Positions 1-8,009 of a DNA stretch of 36,502 bases are shown piece after piece. The translations under genes were made by a program, and so were the position numbers. The stretch comes from Chloroflexota bacterium (lineage in GTDB: Bacteria > Chloroflexota > Dehalococcoidia > Lucifugimonadales > Lucifugimonadaceae). The stretch covers positions 1-36,502 of the forward strand of contig JABIHL010000036.1 in assembly GCA_018649665.1 (NCBI GenBank), given 5' to 3'. Numbering within the stretch: the stretch's first letter is position 1; each line of letters begins with the position of its first letter. Under the pieces are notes generated by a model. That model was not told where the DNA came from and searched no databases. It was given only the letters and a program-made list of their open reading frames with translations.

Positions 1-24
1 AGCCCCCGCATTTCTGCGAGGGCT
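1..24 (-). terminator. Hairpin downstream of tRNA-Gly, probable terminator
   Basis: The first 24 bases form two 10-base arms that pair at nine of ten positions around a four-base loop, which reads GAAA (a GNRA tetraloop) on the minus strand. It lies about 20 nt past the 3' end of the minus-strand tRNA, where a terminator would be expected. The U-tract that would confirm an intrinsic terminator would fall outside the window, so this remains an inference from position and stem strength. Confidence 0.5.
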
Positions 25-44
25 TCTCTAGTTCAATTTACGTA

Positions 45-120
45 TGGAGCGGGGGACGAGATTCGAACTCGCGACATTCTGCTTGGAAGGCAGATGCTCT
101 ACCAGCTGAGCTACCCCCGC
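45..120 (-). tRNA. tRNA-Gly (anticodon TCC)
   Basis: Reading the minus strand, the sequence folds as a complete cloverleaf. It has a perfect 7-bp acceptor stem (GCGGGGG with CCCCCGC), a D stem GCTC/GAGC, a 5-bp anticodon stem TCTGC/GCAGA, the loop CTTCCAA with anticodon TCC at 87-85, a five-base variable loop, and a T stem closing the loop TTCGAAT. The discriminator base is T, usual for bacterial glycine tRNAs, and CCA is encoded (47-45). It lies in the same orientation as the large glycan gene block, about 180 bp past that block's last gene. Confidence 0.97.
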
Positions 121-125
121 AGAGC

Positions 126-143
126 TGAACTGAAGACAGTTCA
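126..143 (-). promoter_or_regulatory. Small perfect hairpin in the tRNA 5' leader
   Basis: A perfect 7-bp inverted repeat (TGAACTG / CAGTTCA) with the four-base spacer AAGA ends 5 nt before the mature tRNA 5' end on the minus strand. It could be a leader structure near the RNase P cleavage site or simply chance. Only the inverted repeat itself is seen; any role is inference. Confidence 0.35.
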
Positions 144-154
144 AACTGACCTTT

Positions 155-160
155 AATATA
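155..160 (-). promoter_or_regulatory. Candidate -10 element for tRNA-Gly
   Basis: On the minus strand the hexamer TATATT (five of six match to TATAAT) lies about 35 nt upstream of the tRNA 5' end, in the 182-bp gap between the tRNA and the preceding same-strand gene. No good -35 hexamer stands 16-18 nt further upstream (the closest is CAACTT). Nothing else recognisable lies in 161-302, and no clear terminator for the upstream gene is visible there. Confidence 0.3.
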
Positions 161-302
161 CCACTTTTGCGGTAGAGAAGTTGAAAGGCAGATGCTTCAA
201 TGCGATCAATTTTTCTCCACGTTTTGATTAACTGCCTAACAAAATGTGACGTTGGGAGTGGCCCGGAAACATTGTCGCCATATGGACGATGTGAAGAGCT
301 AT

Positions 303-2633
303 CTATTCTAGGTACGTGACATCGGCGCCGCCGAGTTTTTTGTGGAGTTCGTATAGTTCGGTTTCGCCACGGGATTGGTATATTTCGGCGAGTACTTGGT
401 GGGAGAGCAGGGCGCCTTCGGCACCGGGCTGTTTCTCTGTGGCAGTTGTAAGGGCGTCTATCGCCTCATCTTCTCTTTCGAGTTCGTGTAGGGCGCGTCC
501 CTTTGCGTACCAGGCTTTTGACCACGGTTGTGTGGTTGCTTCTGTGGCAATTGCTTGATCGGCGTATTCGATTGCCAAATCATGTAATCCGACGCTGGTT
601 AGCGCTGTAGCTGAGGTTCCAAGAACGGTCGGATACGCAGGATTTGCTTCGGCCTGTTTGATCGCCCGGTCGGCAAGTTCCTGCGCGAATTCGAAGTGGC
701 CCCAAACCATCATTGTTGATGCGGCTTTCATTAGACCGATCTGAGTATCGAGTTCTAGCGGGTCGCGTTCTTCATATATGAGCAGCATGTCACGACCAAT
801 ATTGAGGAGACGAAGTGCTTCTTCTGTATTGCCTAAGTCGTGCTGCTGTTTGGCGACGGTAAAGTACTGTTCAAATAGTGTGAATGTGAATGACTCTCGT
901 TCAGGTGCCTGGGCTTGAACTGTGGCCCATGTTCTTGCCTTTTCTTCAACTGTCGGTGCGTCGTATCCGGATGCGAGCGTCATGCTGGCAGAGAACCGTC
1001 GTAGATCCCAGCTGACAAATACGGACAATACGACGGTCGTGGCCGCGAGGGCGACGAGCACGGACGCGAGCAGGACTGTTTGATTCGAAGCCGCGATATG
1101 TACGGATGATCGTGTGGGAGTCGATTCATCTGATGCAGTAGGTTCCTGTTCGTTGAGACTTCGATTAATAATTTCGTAAACGGCGATTGTGGCGCCGAAC
1201 AGGGCAAAGTTCATTGCTAGATCAGATATTCGCCCCACCCCGGTTTGAAGCTCGACCATTTTGCCGACCATGGATGGAAGCAGCGCAAGAATCAACATAG
1301 ACGCGGCGTCTATGCCCCGACCTGTTTTTCTTACTCGTCGAACAATCGCGAATGTGGCGATTGCGAGTAAAGCACCCATCATTAGGAATCCGAGCAGGCC
1401 AACGAAGCCTTGCTCCGCCAATATTTGTAGTTCGTAGTTGTGGGCGTGGTCGACTAACGCCAGGCTTGTTTGTGGTTGACCGACCAATGGAAACGCGTAG
1501 ACGAACATGTCAGGACCGAGTCCGAAAAACGGTCGTAGTAGCCTGTTGGCGATTGGCTCTTCGACAGGTAAGTCCCAGGATGTCGCCATTTTGAGTGTCG
1601 ATCCCCAGATGTTGAATCGACCAGAGAGACCGCCTTCGATATTTGTGGAGCTGGTTTCTGAGCTGAACTGGTCTCCGATACTGATTACTCGTTCGAGTCC
1701 GATATCACCTTGTTCCGATGGTAAAGCGACGATGATCGCAACGATTATGGTCGATACGGCTACAACACCGACAGATTTGATCGTCTGCTTCGTCGTGCCG
1801 AGTGCTGCCGCGATCACAAAGAACGAAATGATTGATGCGAAACCAGCGATTATTGGTCCACGCCCACCAGAGAACCAGATTCCCGTCAATTGGAGACTGA
1901 GAGCGGCGACTACGATCGCCAGGGCTACCCAGTTTTTATCAATTTTTTTATAGGCAAGAGCCAGCGTTGCTGGGATGGACATCACCAAGTAGCCACCAAA
2001 GTTCAAGGTGTTTCCGAAGCTGGCGATTACTCGGGTGCGCCCAGCATTTCCTCCGATGGGATCCCATCCGAAGTGTTGAGCAACACCGTAGGCGGCGGCA
2101 ATAGTTCCCGTTAAGACTAATGTGTAGGTGAGAAGTTCAAGTGAGCGCTGGGTGCGGAACTTAAACGCAACGGCAGCGAAGATTACGAACATCGAAAAGC
2201 TGTCGTATAGGTTGTATCCAGATCGAGCTTCGTCGCCACCAAAGAAACTGATGACGGGTAGTGGGGACAGAATGGTCGAAGCTAGCTGTGCGAAAACCCA
2301 GATTGCGACTCCAATGAGCGCCCAGCGCGCGGGGTTACGCCCGACCCAGCTCATAAGATCCCAGTTGAGTTCGTTGTCGGTTGCGGATCGGGCGTTGATC
2401 CGATTTAGAACAATTTGCCACAGCCATAGGATTGCTATTAGTCCCGATGTGAAATGAAGCGCCACGAGTTTGGGTTCGTTGAAGACTGCCGCGAAGTTGA
2501 AGAAGCTGAAAAACAGCGGTGCGGCTACGAGTGCAGTTAGGGTTAGCCATATGATTGCTTGGTCGATGCGCGCGTCTAGGGACTGGCGATTCTGACTGGC
2601 GGTCTTGGTATCTGTTCTGGCTCGGGAGGTCAT
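303..2633 (-). CDS. Wzy_C/O-antigen ligase-type membrane protein with C-terminal TPRs (copy 1)
   Basis: This 776-residue polytopic membrane protein resembles the O-antigen ligase/polymerase superfamily (WaaL, Wzy, PglL; Wzy_C domain), which transfers or polymerises undecaprenyl-diphosphate-linked glycans on the outer face of the inner membrane. About ten hydrophobic segments fill residues 25-470. The conserved arginine-containing GGRGP motif is at 256-260, and the large periplasmic-loop signature with the conserved His-Asn is at 396-412 (HAHNYELQILAEQGFVG). Another membrane segment near 525-550 precedes a soluble tail (about 600-776) with TPR-like helices. The TPR tail suggests protein contacts or acceptor recognition and is common in Wzy_C proteins of environmental bacteria. 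It is the last gene of the minus-strand block, 158 bp after neuB. ATG start without a convincing Shine-Dalgarno. A second protein of the same architecture is at 26485-28503. Whether it is a ligase, polymerase or O-oligosaccharyltransferase cannot be told. Confidence 0.85.
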   Translation of the reverse strand: MTSRARTDTKTASQNRQSLDARIDQAIIWLTLTALVAAPLFFSFFNFAAVFNEPKLVALHFTSGLIAILWLWQIVLNRINARSATDNELNWDLMSWVGRNPARWALIGVAIWVFAQLASTILSPLPVISFFGGDEARSGYNLYDSFSMFVIFAAVAFKFRTQRSLELLTYTLVLTGTIAAAYGVAQHFGWDPIGGNAGRTRVIASFGNTLNFGGYLVMSIPATLALAYKKIDKNWVALAIVVAALSLQLTGIWFSGGRGPIIAGFASIISFFVIAAALGTTKQTIKSVGVVAVSTIIVAIIVALPSEQGDIGLERVISIGDQFSSETSSTNIEGGLSGRFNIWGSTLKMATSWDLPVEEPIANRLLRPFFGLGPDMFVYAFPLVGQPQTSLALVDHAHNYELQILAEQGFVGLLGFLMMGALLAIATFAIVRRVRKTGRGIDAASMLILALLPSMVGKMVELQTGVGRISDLAMNFALFGATIAVYEIINRSLNEQEPTASDESTPTRSSVHIAASNQTVLLASVLVALAATTVVLSVFVSWDLRRFSASMTLASGYDAPTVEEKARTWATVQAQAPERESFTFTLFEQYFTVAKQQHDLGNTEEALRLLNIGRDMLLIYEERDPLELDTQIGLMKAASTMMVWGHFEFAQELADRAIKQAEANPAYPTVLGTSATALTSVGLHDLAIEYADQAIATEATTQPWSKAWYAKGRALHELEREDEAIDALTTATEKQPGAEGALLSHQVLAEIYQSRGETELYELHKKLGGADVTYLE

Positions 2634-2791
2634 TGACGCTACTTTTTATCTATGAAGAACGAAAGTCTACTGAATCCCACTTACGGAATCTGCTTGGACT
2701 GGGGTGCAATACCCAGACATCTGTGCGAGCGCGAATAGCACACGTGTCTCTCTGTTCGATATTCGTGTTCTAACGAGCTCGATGGTTATTT

Positions 2792-3670
2792 CTAAGTGCT
2801 TGGCGCCCGACGGAGTTTAGCCATTACACCTAGTTCGCTTTCGTAGACTTTTTTGACCCCGTCGCCAAGAGCGGACTCAACTACACGAATGTCTCTGACG
2901 AGTTTGGAGACTCCTTGCGGCTCAACCGATGCCGACTGATCGCTACCCCACATAGTTCTGTCCAGAGTGATGTGGCGTTCGATTAAACGAGCTCCGAGTG
3001 CTGCTGCTGTGAGCGTGGGGGCTAGGCCCACTTCATGGCCTGAATATCCGATGGGCACATCAAATTCACTGGCAAGTGTGTGAATCATTCGCAGGTTAAG
3101 TTCTGATGGATCACACGGGTAAGCACTGGTTGAGTGGCAGATGACGAGAGGGTTATTTGCGAATACGGCTACTGCTGCGCGAATCTCTTCCATCGTCGAC
3201 ATGCCGGTCGAAAGAATTACTGTTCGTCCGGTGGCTGCAATTTTTGTCAGCAATGGGATATCTGTGACTGAGGCTGACGCTATTTTGTAGCAGGGGGTGT
3301 CAAAATTGTCTAGGAAATCTACTGCTTCTTCGTCCCATGGCGAAGCAAACCAGTCGACGTTTTTGGATGCGCAGTAGTCGGAAATTTCACGGTATTCAGT
3401 TTCATCGAATTCAACTTTATGGCGATAGTCGATGTACTTCATTACTCCCCACGGAGTGTCTCGTTCGATATCCCATTGATCACGTGGGACACACAGTTCG
3501 GGAGTTCTTTTTTGGAATTTGACTGCTGAGAGCCCGGTTTCGGCCGCAACATCGACAAGCTTTTTCACAACTTCGATATCACCGTTGTGGTTGATACCGA
3601 TCTCCCCAACTATGTAAATGGGTTCGTCTGGTCCGACGTAGCTGGAGCCAATCTTGACGCTGGTTGCCAT
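2792..3670 (-). CDS. neuB: NeuB-family nonulosonic acid synthase lacking the SAF domain
   Basis: A sialic acid synthase family enzyme, which condenses phosphoenolpyruvate with a 2-acetamido mannose-type sugar (or its 6-phosphate) to give a nine-carbon nonulosonic acid. The TIM-barrel NeuB domain covers the whole 292 residues. Visible signatures are VGEIGINHNG (21-30), KFQKR (51-55), WFASPWDEEAVDFL (107-120), ILSTGMS (152-158), and the metal-binding histidines at GYSGHEVG (His212) and ERHITLD (His233). Known bacterial NeuB proteins are about 340-350 residues with a C-terminal SAF (antifreeze-like) domain. Here the protein stops about 10 residues after the point where SAF would begin, and only 158 bp separate the stop from the next gene. 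ATG start with an AGGA site 9 nt upstream and a good promoter just before it. The substrate (ManNAc, ManNAc-6-P, legionaminic or pseudaminic precursor) cannot be assigned. Confidence 0.9.
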   Translation of the reverse strand: MATSVKIGSSYVGPDEPIYIVGEIGINHNGDIEVVKKLVDVAAETGLSAVKFQKRTPELCVPRDQWDIERDTPWGVMKYIDYRHKVEFDETEYREISDYCASKNVDWFASPWDEEAVDFLDNFDTPCYKIASASVTDIPLLTKIAATGRTVILSTGMSTMEEIRAAVAVFANNPLVICHSTSAYPCDPSELNLRMIHTLASEFDVPIGYSGHEVGLAPTLTAAALGARLIERHITLDRTMWGSDQSASVEPQGVSKLVRDIRVVESALGDGVKKVYESELGVMAKLRRAPST

Positions 3671-3679
3671 CTAAAGAAA

Positions 3680-3683
3680 TCCT
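3680..3683 (-). promoter_or_regulatory. Ribosome binding site of neuB (AGGA)
   Basis: On the minus strand AGGA stands 9 nt before the neuB ATG. It is one of the few recognisable Shine-Dalgarno-type sites in the minus-strand block, and it supports this start. Confidence 0.5.
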
Positions 3684-3694
3684 GTGATGATGTG

Positions 3695-3723
3695 AATATA
3701 GTTCGTGTTTGCTGGCGAATCAA
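3695..3723 (-). promoter_or_regulatory. Probable sigma-70-type promoter for neuB
   Basis: Minus-strand -35 TTGATT (3723-3718, four of six) and -10 TATATT (3700-3695, five of six) are separated by exactly 17 bp, about 25 nt before the start codon. They lie in the 158-bp gap that follows the tightly packed genes upstream. This suggests neuB and the following Wzy_C/TPR gene can be transcribed separately from the large block. Confidence 0.5.
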
Positions 3724-3828
3724 ACCAGCGGTGTTCGGTGATTAGAAGGATATACGGTATTGAGTTACGAGACGCTCAACCGCTGATGACTGGATTTACG
3801 ATATTTGGGATGTGAGATCGCGGTACGT

Positions 3829-5415
3829 CTAGACTGCCGATGGGCGCAGAAGGTAGTCCGATAGGAACCGGTGACGTGCATCTAGGTCGATCGGTTGTAT
3901 GAGTGCTTCTCTGAGTTGGTCGACTTCAATTTGAATCCTGTTATTGGAATCGAACTCAGCTTTCACGATTTGAGCAGATTCTAGAATTCTTGATCGTCCT
4001 TCATCGGTCATACGTCGCGTGGGTATGTCTACTAGCACGACGGGCTTCAGTGAGCACATCGCTTCCATAAACGCGCTGCCTGCGATATCGAGCACAAATC
4101 CTTCTACGTTCCCCAATGACGCCATGCTAGTTTGGGTTAACTCAGTGTCGCTATTTGGAGTGAATAAGTTGAGATCGGCACCGAGACCTTTTGGGTGGCG
4201 TTTTGAGATCGTTTTGTACCCAAGTCCTCGTATCGAATCGAGTAGTCGGCGGTGCCATTCGAGATAAACAACGTCGTGAACTTTGACATGTGGGACTACC
4301 CGTCGCTCGCCTGTGAATGAGGCAGCGATTACGGCGACCGAACCGCCTATATCTATCGCCTCGTTCGCTGAGGCATTTGAGACCAGTTCGGAGTGGTAAT
4401 TTGATCCTGCGGCAAAAATCGTTGGCACAGATTGCAGTGATTGCGCACGGGGGTGTTCTGTTACCAGCCTTCCAATCACATCGGCCGCTTGGGCGCCGTA
4501 ACTTGCGTAGTTAGTTGCGAACGGTAGTTCCGTGTTGACCCATACCGGATCATCGAAGAGAACCGTGTCTCCGCCGTGTGTTGCTCGGGTGACTGTTCCC
4601 CCTTCTCGTGCAATGAGATGTGAAGCGAGTCTTGAACGATATATGCCACCGGTTCCGGTGTAGAGGTGGGTGGAGTGATCGACGTTCGAAACAGGAAGTT
4701 TCACGTTTTGATCGGCACTCCCGTTTCGAAGATGATTTGTGATCAGCTGGTGTACAAAATTTCGCCCGCTCGTAGTAAATGGGGTGTCGATTGTCTCGAG
4801 AGCGTGATAGAGGTGACCGAGGATTTCATCGACAAGCTCATCGAGTCCGAGAACGGTAGTTGACTGGCTAAGGCGAGCGCGGTTGAGATCGTCAGGATCG
4901 ATACGAAAATCAGTTGTCGATTCGGGGGTGATTTGGGCAGTTAGTTTATTAGGACTAATCGAGAGATTTGGGTTGCTTACCCGATTAATTCCTGACCATC
5001 TTGCGAAGCGTCGTAGGCGGCGCCCGGCTCTTGATCGGAGTGTTCCGTATCGAGCTTTGTAAATGTCTTGAACAACCGAGTACGTTTCGAACTTGTTGTT
5101 GCTGAACATTTCGTACAGGGTTTGCTGGGGATGAAATACGAGTTCGAGTTGCTTCTGTTTTGAAACGGCGACATCGATCCAGACAGCAACGATAGAAACG
5201 AGTTCTTTTAGAAGGTTTACTTCGACGAGTTCGTAGGCGAGTTTCAGCGGTTGGTTATGGGTTAATTCACCGGGGAGTCGGTACGTGTACTCGACAAATT
5301 CTCTTAAAACGTCATCGTAGGTCGATTGCGCTACTGGCCACTGCCAATCGTCGGAAAAATAGGTGTTGCGTTCTTCGGAAGCAATTCTGAAGTCGACAAT
5401 AAATCGCTTGCTCAT
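3829..5415 (-). CDS. Unrecognised transferase-like protein, possibly GT-B fold (LIC12162-like)
   Basis: No firm family assignment. The 528-residue protein is soluble, with no signal peptide or membrane segment. The C-terminal half looks like a Rossmann half of a GT-B glycosyltransferase: GGSVAVIAASFTGERRVV (357-374), ISKRHPKG (403-410), and then FVLDIAGSAFMEAMCSLKPV (440-459), which resembles the nucleotide-sugar-binding segment of retaining GT-B enzymes. Upstream, RATHGGDTVLFDD (277-289) resembles the His-Gly loop of the LIC12162-type putative carbohydrate transferases. Residues 1-150 are helix-rich and basic near 125-142. It sits between neuB and the methyltransferase of the nonulosonic acid module, so it may transfer the nonulosonic acid or an associated sugar. 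Start ATG, with AGAAG about 9 nt before it. It lies 34 nt after the upstream methyltransferase gene. Confidence 0.6.
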   Translation of the reverse strand: MSKRFIVDFRIASEERNTYFSDDWQWPVAQSTYDDVLREFVEYTYRLPGELTHNQPLKLAYELVEVNLLKELVSIVAVWIDVAVSKQKQLELVFHPQQTLYEMFSNNKFETYSVVQDIYKARYGTLRSRAGRRLRRFARWSGINRVSNPNLSISPNKLTAQITPESTTDFRIDPDDLNRARLSQSTTVLGLDELVDEILGHLYHALETIDTPFTTSGRNFVHQLITNHLRNGSADQNVKLPVSNVDHSTHLYTGTGGIYRSRLASHLIAREGGTVTRATHGGDTVLFDDPVWVNTELPFATNYASYGAQAADVIGRLVTEHPRAQSLQSVPTIFAAGSNYHSELVSNASANEAIDIGGSVAVIAASFTGERRVVPHVKVHDVVYLEWHRRLLDSIRGLGYKTISKRHPKGLGADLNLFTPNSDTELTQTSMASLGNVEGFVLDIAGSAFMEAMCSLKPVVLVDIPTRRMTDEGRSRILESAQIVKAEFDSNNRIQIEVDQLREALIQPIDLDARHRFLSDYLLRPSAV

Positions 5416-5449
5416 GATGATCTTCTCGCCGGTTCAGACATCTGTGGTT

Positions 5450-6193
5450 CTACTTCTTTTTAGCGATTGCCAGCAGCATGGTTTCTTTTGAGAAGCGAAC
5501 AAGTAAACGATGCTTGCGCTGATTCTTATCGCGCCACTTCATGGAATTTGGAAACTTGCGTATAAACCATGGAATGATCTTCAAGAATGGCATCCGCCAC
5601 GTAAACGGGAGTTGGTAAATGTCGTGGATACGGATATCTGAAAATTCCGTCATTCTTAACACACGATCCAGCGTTCTAAGAGTGTATGGGCGTATGTGCG
5701 TGGGGTCGTCGTAGAAATTCACTCGTTGAGTGTTCCAGTTGGGGGTCATGACTATTGCCGTGCCTCCTGGTTTTAGGACCCTGAATATTTCGGACAAAAA
5801 GTGTTCCCAGTTTTCGACGTGCTCGATAACCGATTTAGTAAAAACGACATCGAAAGCGGCATCGGGGAGTGGAAATGCTTGCTCGCCGATTTCAGCGACG
5901 ACTACGTTGGCATCGATTTTTAACGACTCAAACGTTTGTCTGGCGTCGCCGTGTCGATCGATTGTTGTGATATTGAAATGGCGGGAGAAAACGGCTGCCT
6001 GAGCGCCTACTCCAGCTCCGACATCGAGCAGTGTTTGGGTGGGCTTGCCGTTGGCGTCGGGTTTTGCGCCGCCTAGATGTTTGTTGACCAGATGATCGAC
6101 GAGTTTATGTGCGTAATCGCCGGGCGTAATGCCGAGATCTGGATAGACGATATCGAGGTAGCTCAATTGATTACCACGCAGTCCAGCCGCCAT
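5450..6193 (-). CDS. Class I SAM-dependent methyltransferase of the nonulosonic acid module
   Basis: A Methyltransf_11-type enzyme that would transfer a methyl group from S-adenosylmethionine to a sugar hydroxyl or carboxyl. Motif I is [11 protein letters not shown] (55-65), the post-motif-III region reads SVIEHVEN (121-128) and FRVLKPGG (137-144), and the segment [10 protein letters not shown] (162-171) is characteristic of methyltransferases found in polysaccharide loci. The called ATG overlaps the 3' end of the SDR gene by 23 nt and has no Shine-Dalgarno. An in-frame TTG at 6166, a few nt past the SDR stop codon, would give a protein beginning at SYLDIVYPD and is an equally reasonable start. 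The acceptor is unknown; its position suggests it modifies the nonulosonic acid or its neighbour. Confidence 0.85.
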   Translation of the reverse strand: MAAGLRGNQLSYLDIVYPDLGITPGDYAHKLVDHLVNKHLGGAKPDANGKPTQTLLDVGAGVGAQAAVFSRHFNITTIDRHGDARQTFESLKIDANVVVAEIGEQAFPLPDAAFDVVFTKSVIEHVENWEHFLSEIFRVLKPGGTAIVMTPNWNTQRVNFYDDPTHIRPYTLRTLDRVLRMTEFSDIRIHDIYQLPFTWRMPFLKIIPWFIRKFPNSMKWRDKNQRKHRLLVRFSKETMLLAIAKKK

Positions 6194-7016
6194 CGACGAC
6201 GAGAGTTGATCCGGTCATATACGACGATGCGTCAGACGCCAGAAATACGAATGGTCCGTTGAGTTCGGAAGCATCGGACATTCTGCCCATCGGTGATAAT
6301 TTTGCGAAGTTTTCTTTGAACCAGTCTGGATTTTCGTTCTCCACGCCGTGAGGTGTGATGCAGTTCACACGGATCCGCTGTTTTGCGTAGTGAGTCGCTA
6401 GATACCGGGTGTAGTTGGGGATGAACGATTTGGTGGCTACATAGTCGACCGGTTTGACCATTGGGTTACCGGGTGCCGGGGGGGTGTATAGATCGTTGTT
6501 TGGGCCGACGAGCGAGTAGGTTGAGGCGGTGAGGATAATGTTTCCGGAGTTTTGAATGAGCATTTGCTTGCATATGCTCTGAGTTACGTTGAACGTGCCT
6601 GTGATGTTTACGTCGATGGAGCGTTTCCAAAGGTCGATCGGGAATGTCTCGAACCTGCCATCGGCGCCGTCAGGGGCGGCTTGGTCGAACTTGGCATCGA
6701 TAGCAGCAAGGTGGACCAGGATGTCTATTTTGCCGAATCGTTCGACTGCTTCCGATGTCATCGAGTCGACTGAGTCACGGTCAGTTATATCGGTGGAAAT
6801 CGCCAAGGTCGATGCTGTGCTGTTGCCCGATTTTTGGGCAAATTTGGATGAAATATCACTATTGGGAAGTTGGTCTACCAACACTATTTCGGCGCCGGCT
6901 GCTGACATGGCTGCGGATATTTCGCTACCAATTAGACCTGCGGCACCCGTAACTAATACGGTTTTGCCCTTCAGGCTGAATATGTCTAATCCGTGATTGG
7001 AGTTGGACTTGCTCAT
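6171..7016 (-). CDS. Short-chain dehydrogenase/reductase, PtmA-like
   Basis: A classical SDR of 281 residues. The NAD(P)-binding motif is TGAAGLIG (23-30), the structural Asn is at 137 (SIDVN), and the catalytic residues are Ser165 with Tyr192 and Lys196 (DYVATK). The C-terminal part ([19 protein letters not shown], 263-281) closely resembles PtmA-type SDRs encoded beside CMP-legionaminic acid genes in Campylobacter and many environmental bacteria. It lies 3 nt after the Gfo/Idh gene and overlaps the following methyltransferase, so these genes are very likely co-translated. The substrate is not known for this protein; a role in making or modifying a sugar for the nonulosonic acid pathway is inferred from context. 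Confidence 0.85.
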   Translation of the reverse strand: MSKSNSNHGLDIFSLKGKTVLVTGAAGLIGSEISAAMSAAGAEIVLVDQLPNSDISSKFAQKSGNSTASTLAISTDITDRDSVDSMTSEAVERFGKIDILVHLAAIDAKFDQAAPDGADGRFETFPIDLWKRSIDVNITGTFNVTQSICKQMLIQNSGNIILTASTYSLVGPNNDLYTPPAPGNPMVKPVDYVATKSFIPNYTRYLATHYAKQRIRVNCITPHGVENENPDWFKENFAKLSPMGRMSDASELNGPFVFLASDASSYMTGSTLVVDGGWTAW

Positions 7017-7019
7017 CGT

Positions 7020-8009
7020 TTATTTATCGTTCCGGATCGCCGTTAGGGCAACTTCCAGCGCCATTTTGCCTTCACTGATAGAAGTCACAGGTTTGGTGTT
7101 GTTGGCGATGCATTCGAAGAAATGTTCGATCTCGCTGATGAACATGTTATTGCGATCGAACGAATCCGCGATATCTAGGACTTCGACGGGTTCTGGCTGA
7201 TCTGAAGTGAATCGTTCGAATCTAGCAGCGTAGTAATCGAACGAAATACGACCGGTAGTTCCGACGAATTCCGAGGTTCTTGCCGATGGGCGCTGGTAGA
7301 AATCAAGATGCAGATTGGCCGTCATGCCTGCTACGCTTTTGATCAGAATGTCAACGCCGTGTTCGGTTTCAAGGTCGAGCTCGCTTGAAGTGTTCACTAG
7401 CCCGTGAACCGCTGACACGCTCCCGCCCAGAAACCAGAGTGCTAGGTCGATTTCGTGAGAGAGGGTGATCGCTGGACCGCCACCCATTGATCGTTTGGCT
7501 GCGTAAGTTTCTCGGTAGTCTTCCCAAGGATGCCAGTCGGGTAAATATTCTCCCCACTGGCTTCTGACGTGCAGCAGTTTGCCGATTTTGTTGTCGTCGA
7601 TTTGCTCTTTTATCTTTAGCAGAAGTGGGTGGAATCTCAGCATGTATCCAACCATGATCGTTGAGCCATTCGCCTTTGCAAGTTTTTCTAATTCGGCAAT
7701 GCCATCAAGTGTGTTCCCGAGCGGTTTTTCGATGAAAACATTTGCGCCGTAATTCGCAGAATTTAAGGCGACTTCCATGTGGTTGTGGCTGGGACCGCAG
7801 ACGAACACGATGGTGGGTTGGTATTCCGCCAGAGCCTGACCGAGATCACGGTACGTGGGATGTTCGGTCAGCGGTTCGTCGATAGTGGCTTTGCCTGATC
7901 GATGGAACGCGATGTCAGAGTACCCTAGCGAATTAAGGTTCGCTAAATGTCGGCGTCCGATGGAGCCGAGTCCGGATATTAGGATTCGATGATTGATGGC
8001 GTCACGCAT
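7020..8009 (-). CDS. Gfo/Idh/MocA-family NAD(P)-dependent oxidoreductase
   Basis: This 329-residue sugar oxidoreductase has the N-terminal Rossmann motif GLGSIGRRH (13-21), the family signature EKPLG (94-98), GYMLRFHP (121-128) and the C-terminal-domain active-site segment SHEIDLALW (184-192, likely catalytic His185). Proteins with this pattern are repeatedly encoded next to NeuA-like cytidylyltransferases and PtmA-like SDRs, as here. The gene begins 31 nt inside the 3' end of neuA in another frame, which implies translational coupling unless a later start is used. The first 8-9 residues before ILISGLG carry no conserved sequence, so the exact start is uncertain. Reaction and substrate cannot be read from the sequence. 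Confidence 0.87.
   Translation of the reverse strand: MRDAINHRILISGLGSIGRRHLANLNSLGYSDIAFHRSGKATIDEPLTEHPTYRDLGQALAEYQPTIVFVCGPSHNHMEVALNSANYGANVFIEKPLGNTLDGIAELEKLAKANGSTIMVGYMLRFHPLLLKIKEQIDDNKIGKLLHVRSQWGEYLPDWHPWEDYRETYAAKRSMGGGPAITLSHEIDLALWFLGGSVSAVHGLVNTSSELDLETEHGVDILIKSVAGMTANLHLDFYQRPSARTSEFVGTTGRISFDYYAARFERFTSDQPEPVEVLDIADSFDRNNMFISEIEHFFECIANNTKPVTSISEGKMALEVALTAIRNDK

Noticed and set aside
45-120. tRNA-Gly as the integration site of a glycan island
   Set aside because: Integrative elements normally enter at the tRNA 3' end, which faces the left edge here (position 45), while the glycan genes lie on its 5' side. No integrase or repeated tRNA 3' fragment was seen.
1507-1953. 148-codon plus-strand frame inside the first Wzy_C/TPR gene
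   Set aside because: It is antisense to a clear membrane protein gene, has no family motif, and arises from the codon pattern of the real gene.
2740-2747. ACACGTGT palindrome between neuB and the first Wzy_C/TPR gene as an operator
   Set aside because: An 8-bp palindrome is expected by chance in a window of this size, and nothing else supports a site.
3711-3729. GCTGG / CCAGC inverted repeat upstream of neuB as a terminator
   Set aside because: The stem is only 5 bp with a 9-base loop and has no U-tract; it overlaps the better-supported promoter -35.
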